Source: CAYGZQ01 sp964354375 [NCBI: uncultured Planctomycetota bacterium]
GTDB taxonomy: Bacteria > JAJVIF01 > JAPKYR01
NCBI GenBank assembly: GCA_964354375.1
Contig: CAYGZQ010000080.1
Coordinates: forward strand, 1 to 15,774
Direction: 5' to 3'
Length of the DNA stretch: 15,774 bases
Position 1 is the stretch's first letter, and every line of letters starts with the position of its first letter. The notes beneath the pieces were generated by a model that searched no databases, had not been told where the DNA came from, and saw nothing but the letters and a program-made list of their open reading frames with translations. Below, one piece after another: positions 14,177 to 15,774 of this stretch. The translations under genes and the position numbers were made by a program.

Positions 14177-15774
14177 ACGGGTCTTTCAATATGACCGTCT
14201 GGTCTGGACCAACGTACCAAAGATAATACCGATTACCTGCATCTATTGCCCCGAATGATATCATCTGAGACCGCGCTGCAGCGTCGTCTGGGTGTTTCTC
14301 CCACGCGACCTTCGAACAGTACTCGGCGGCCGTCTGCATATAGCAGATGACTACGTAATCACTACTCGGTTCGCACTGCCATAGATCTTCATTGAACTGG
14401 TAATCGCCTGATTTCAGTCGGTCGATTAGCGGCTTCCAGAATTCCTCTATCTCTTCATCATCCTCCTCCTCGTGGAAACGTACGTGGCCGCAGATCGCGA
14501 TGAAGGGCGGGGAGGACCGACCAATCAATCCCTGCCACTCGTCATAGCATGTCCAACCTTCCGGAGGCAGGATCAGACCCGGATAGGATTCCCCTTTAGC
14601 CAAGATCCAGCAAGCTGGGCTGATGATGTACTTCGCATCAGCCTGCGGTAAGTAGTCACCAGCGAAGTCACCGCTGAAGATACACGAATCTCTAGCGGAT
14701 TCCGGCGTATTCGCAGGCGGCTCGAACCCTCGAAAATAGGACTCGCCATGTCCTCGTTTTCCGAACTCCCACTGGACATCGCCATGGCCCAATAGAAACA
14801 GAATATCAGCTTCGCTCTCGACAGCGATCTGCGCCTGCAATTTCCCGCATTCAGCGACAACGTTCTCCATGCCGAAGGACATCACATTGTATTTCAGGTT
14901 CTGCCCATCACCGAGATCCTCGCACGGCAATACATCGTACACACCTCGAATCGGGGACAGCTTCTCCTCAACCAAGGCACCCACCTTGGCCGTGCTGGCG
15001 GGAGCCTCAAGCCCGTAGGCAACCGAATAGTCGCGGTAATCGGTGGCTCCCTCCAGCTGATCATCGCGGTTCGAGACATAGAGCACAGGCGAACTGAGGT
15101 CGGTGTCGTCCTCCGAGCTTCGGGGTTCGAGCGCATCAGATACGAGGATGAGATTCGCTGGGGGGCTTTCCTGCAGATTAGTTCCTCTGCAGTAAATGTG
15201 TCGCTCGTCCGGAGGTTCTGTCCCTGGATAGTTAAAGATGTCCATTATCTCTTGATAGGTCGAGACAACCGAAGGGTTCTCGGGGTCGCCGTTTGGACTC
15301 CCAGGCGTAAGTTGATAGAGATAGGTGGTAATCTGCCTATCCAATCCCTGAGGCGCAGGCGGAGGGGAGTCCTCGTAGGGAGCATTTACCGTCACAGGAA
15401 TGGAATGAGGCATAGAATCCTCATCTCCGATCAGGAGCGCATAGAGGAACAGCTTCCTTTCAGCATCTCTTGTCAGAACGATGCCGTCCTCACATTCAGA
15501 ACGACGGCCTTTTAGGAATTGTCTTTCCGTCCCAGGGACTACTTCGTTCAGATCATCAATGAAAGTGAGATCAACGACCTCCCAGGGGTTCTTCACAAAG
15601 CAGTCGTCGTAAAGCGTGTCTCCACAGACTACCAGCTTCGCGCGCACCTGGAAGTCATGATCCTTGAGTAGCACGCTGAAGGAGGGCCCGGTCCAGGACT
15701 CCTGCGTTATGATGCTCTGGAACCCGCTGTCTCCTGGATAGTGCTCCTTGTCAAGCTCAATCCATCCTCCCTGT
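14175..15774 (-). CDS. putative clan CD (caspase/gingipain-like) peptidase domain protein, 5'-truncated
   Basis: The frame stays open to the right edge, so the N-terminus is missing; 532 codons are visible. A GTG at 15674 is not the real start, because protein-like sequence continues upstream of it (DKEHYPGDSGFQS). Two blocks match the clan CD peptidase signature: a hydrophobic strand ending in His-Gly (ADILFLLGHGD, His codon 14784-14786) and, 58 residues later, a hydrophobic strand ending in Ala-Cys (AKYIISPACW, Cys codon 14610-14612). In caspases, legumains, gingipains and clostripain these are the catalytic dyad. The His-Cys region also resembles uncharacterised DUF6345-like proteins. The first ~270 visible residues look beta-rich and unrecognised. 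Activity is inferred from motifs only. Its base composition looks less GC-rich than the genes to the left. Coupled to the propeller-PKD gene downstream. Confidence 0.7.
   Translation of the reverse strand, partial: QGGWIELDKEHYPGDSGFQSIITQESWTGPSFSVLLKDHDFQVRAKLVVCGDTLYDDCFVKNPWEVVDLTFIDDLNEVVPGTERQFLKGRRSECEDGIVLTRDAERKLFLYALLIGDEDSMPHSIPVTVNAPYEDSPPPAPQGLDRQITTYLYQLTPGSPNGDPENPSVVSTYQEIMDIFNYPGTEPPDERHIYCRGTNLQESPPANLILVSDALEPRSSEDDTDLSSPVLYVSNRDDQLEGATDYRDYSVAYGLEAPASTAKVGALVEEKLSPIRGVYDVLPCEDLGDGQNLKYNVMSFGMENVVAECGKLQAQIAVESEADILFLLGHGDVQWEFGKRGHGESYFRGFEPPANTPESARDSCIFSGDFAGDYLPQADAKYIISPACWILAKGESYPGLILPPEGWTCYDEWQGLIGRSSPPFIAICGHVRFHEEEDDEEIEEFWKPLIDRLKSGDYQFNEDLWQCEPSSDYVVICYMQTAAEYCSKVAWEKHPDDAAARSQMISFGAIDAGNRYYLWYVGPDQTVILKDP

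Noticed and set aside
15672-15674. GTG as the start of the clan CD-like protein
   Set aside because: The frame remains open to the window edge with protein-like sequence, and no signal peptide or ribosome-binding site is seen there.

Overview
This 15.8 kb window reads as chromosomal DNA of a GC-rich, probably anaerobic, uncultured bacterium. The evidence is a methanogen-type (Mvh, group 3c-like) [NiFe] hydrogenase sitting among purely bacterial genes: GlmU, TspO, a Lys/Ala histone-like tail protein, and large exported proteins with PKD modules. Such PKD-rich secretomes are common in uncultured bacterial candidate phyla, but I cannot place it in a phylum. I see no rRNA, tRNA, CRISPR array, insertion sequence or phage gene.

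Layout. Positions 1-390 hold no secure gene. They carry a striking palindromic array (188-278) with three 15-16 bp stems that compete with each other, plus a nested hairpin. A TspO-family membrane protein (391-879, minus) diverges from an unrecognised exported 345-residue protein (1011-2048, plus). That gene converges, across a terminator, on a 110-residue Lys/Ala/Pro histone-like protein (2269-2601, minus). A structured, pyrimidine-rich stretch of about 850 bases without a credible gene follows and ends in a good sigma70-type promoter. This promoter drives a tight plus-strand operon: pdxS (PLP synthase), a DUF488 protein, and glmU (UDP-GlcNAc synthesis). No pdxT is present in the window.

A small zinc-ribbon gene (6355-6636, minus) converges on glmU. 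Then comes the hydrogenase operon mvhD-mvhG-mvhA (6957-9925, plus). Its leader is the most interesting non-coding element here. An extended -10 promoter is followed by a candidate three-way-junction fold, and the 3' arm of its closing stem overlaps the 5' arm of a textbook intrinsic terminator that ends just before the mvhD ribosome-binding site. This is the layout of a transcription attenuator or riboswitch. Mvh-type complexes normally pass H2 electrons to heterodisulfide reductase (HdrABC), but no hdr gene lies in the window.

The right third is a minus-strand block of exported proteins: a 5'-truncated protein with a clan CD (caspase/gingipain-like) His-Gly and Ala-Cys signature (14175-15774), a beta-propeller plus PKD protein translationally coupled to it (12646-14166), and a large lipoprotein with a PKD module (9934-12417) that has its own promoter. 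The two PKD modules are clearly related and share a Cys pair at the domain ends. An imperfect 23-bp inverted repeat of REP-like character separates the last two genes.
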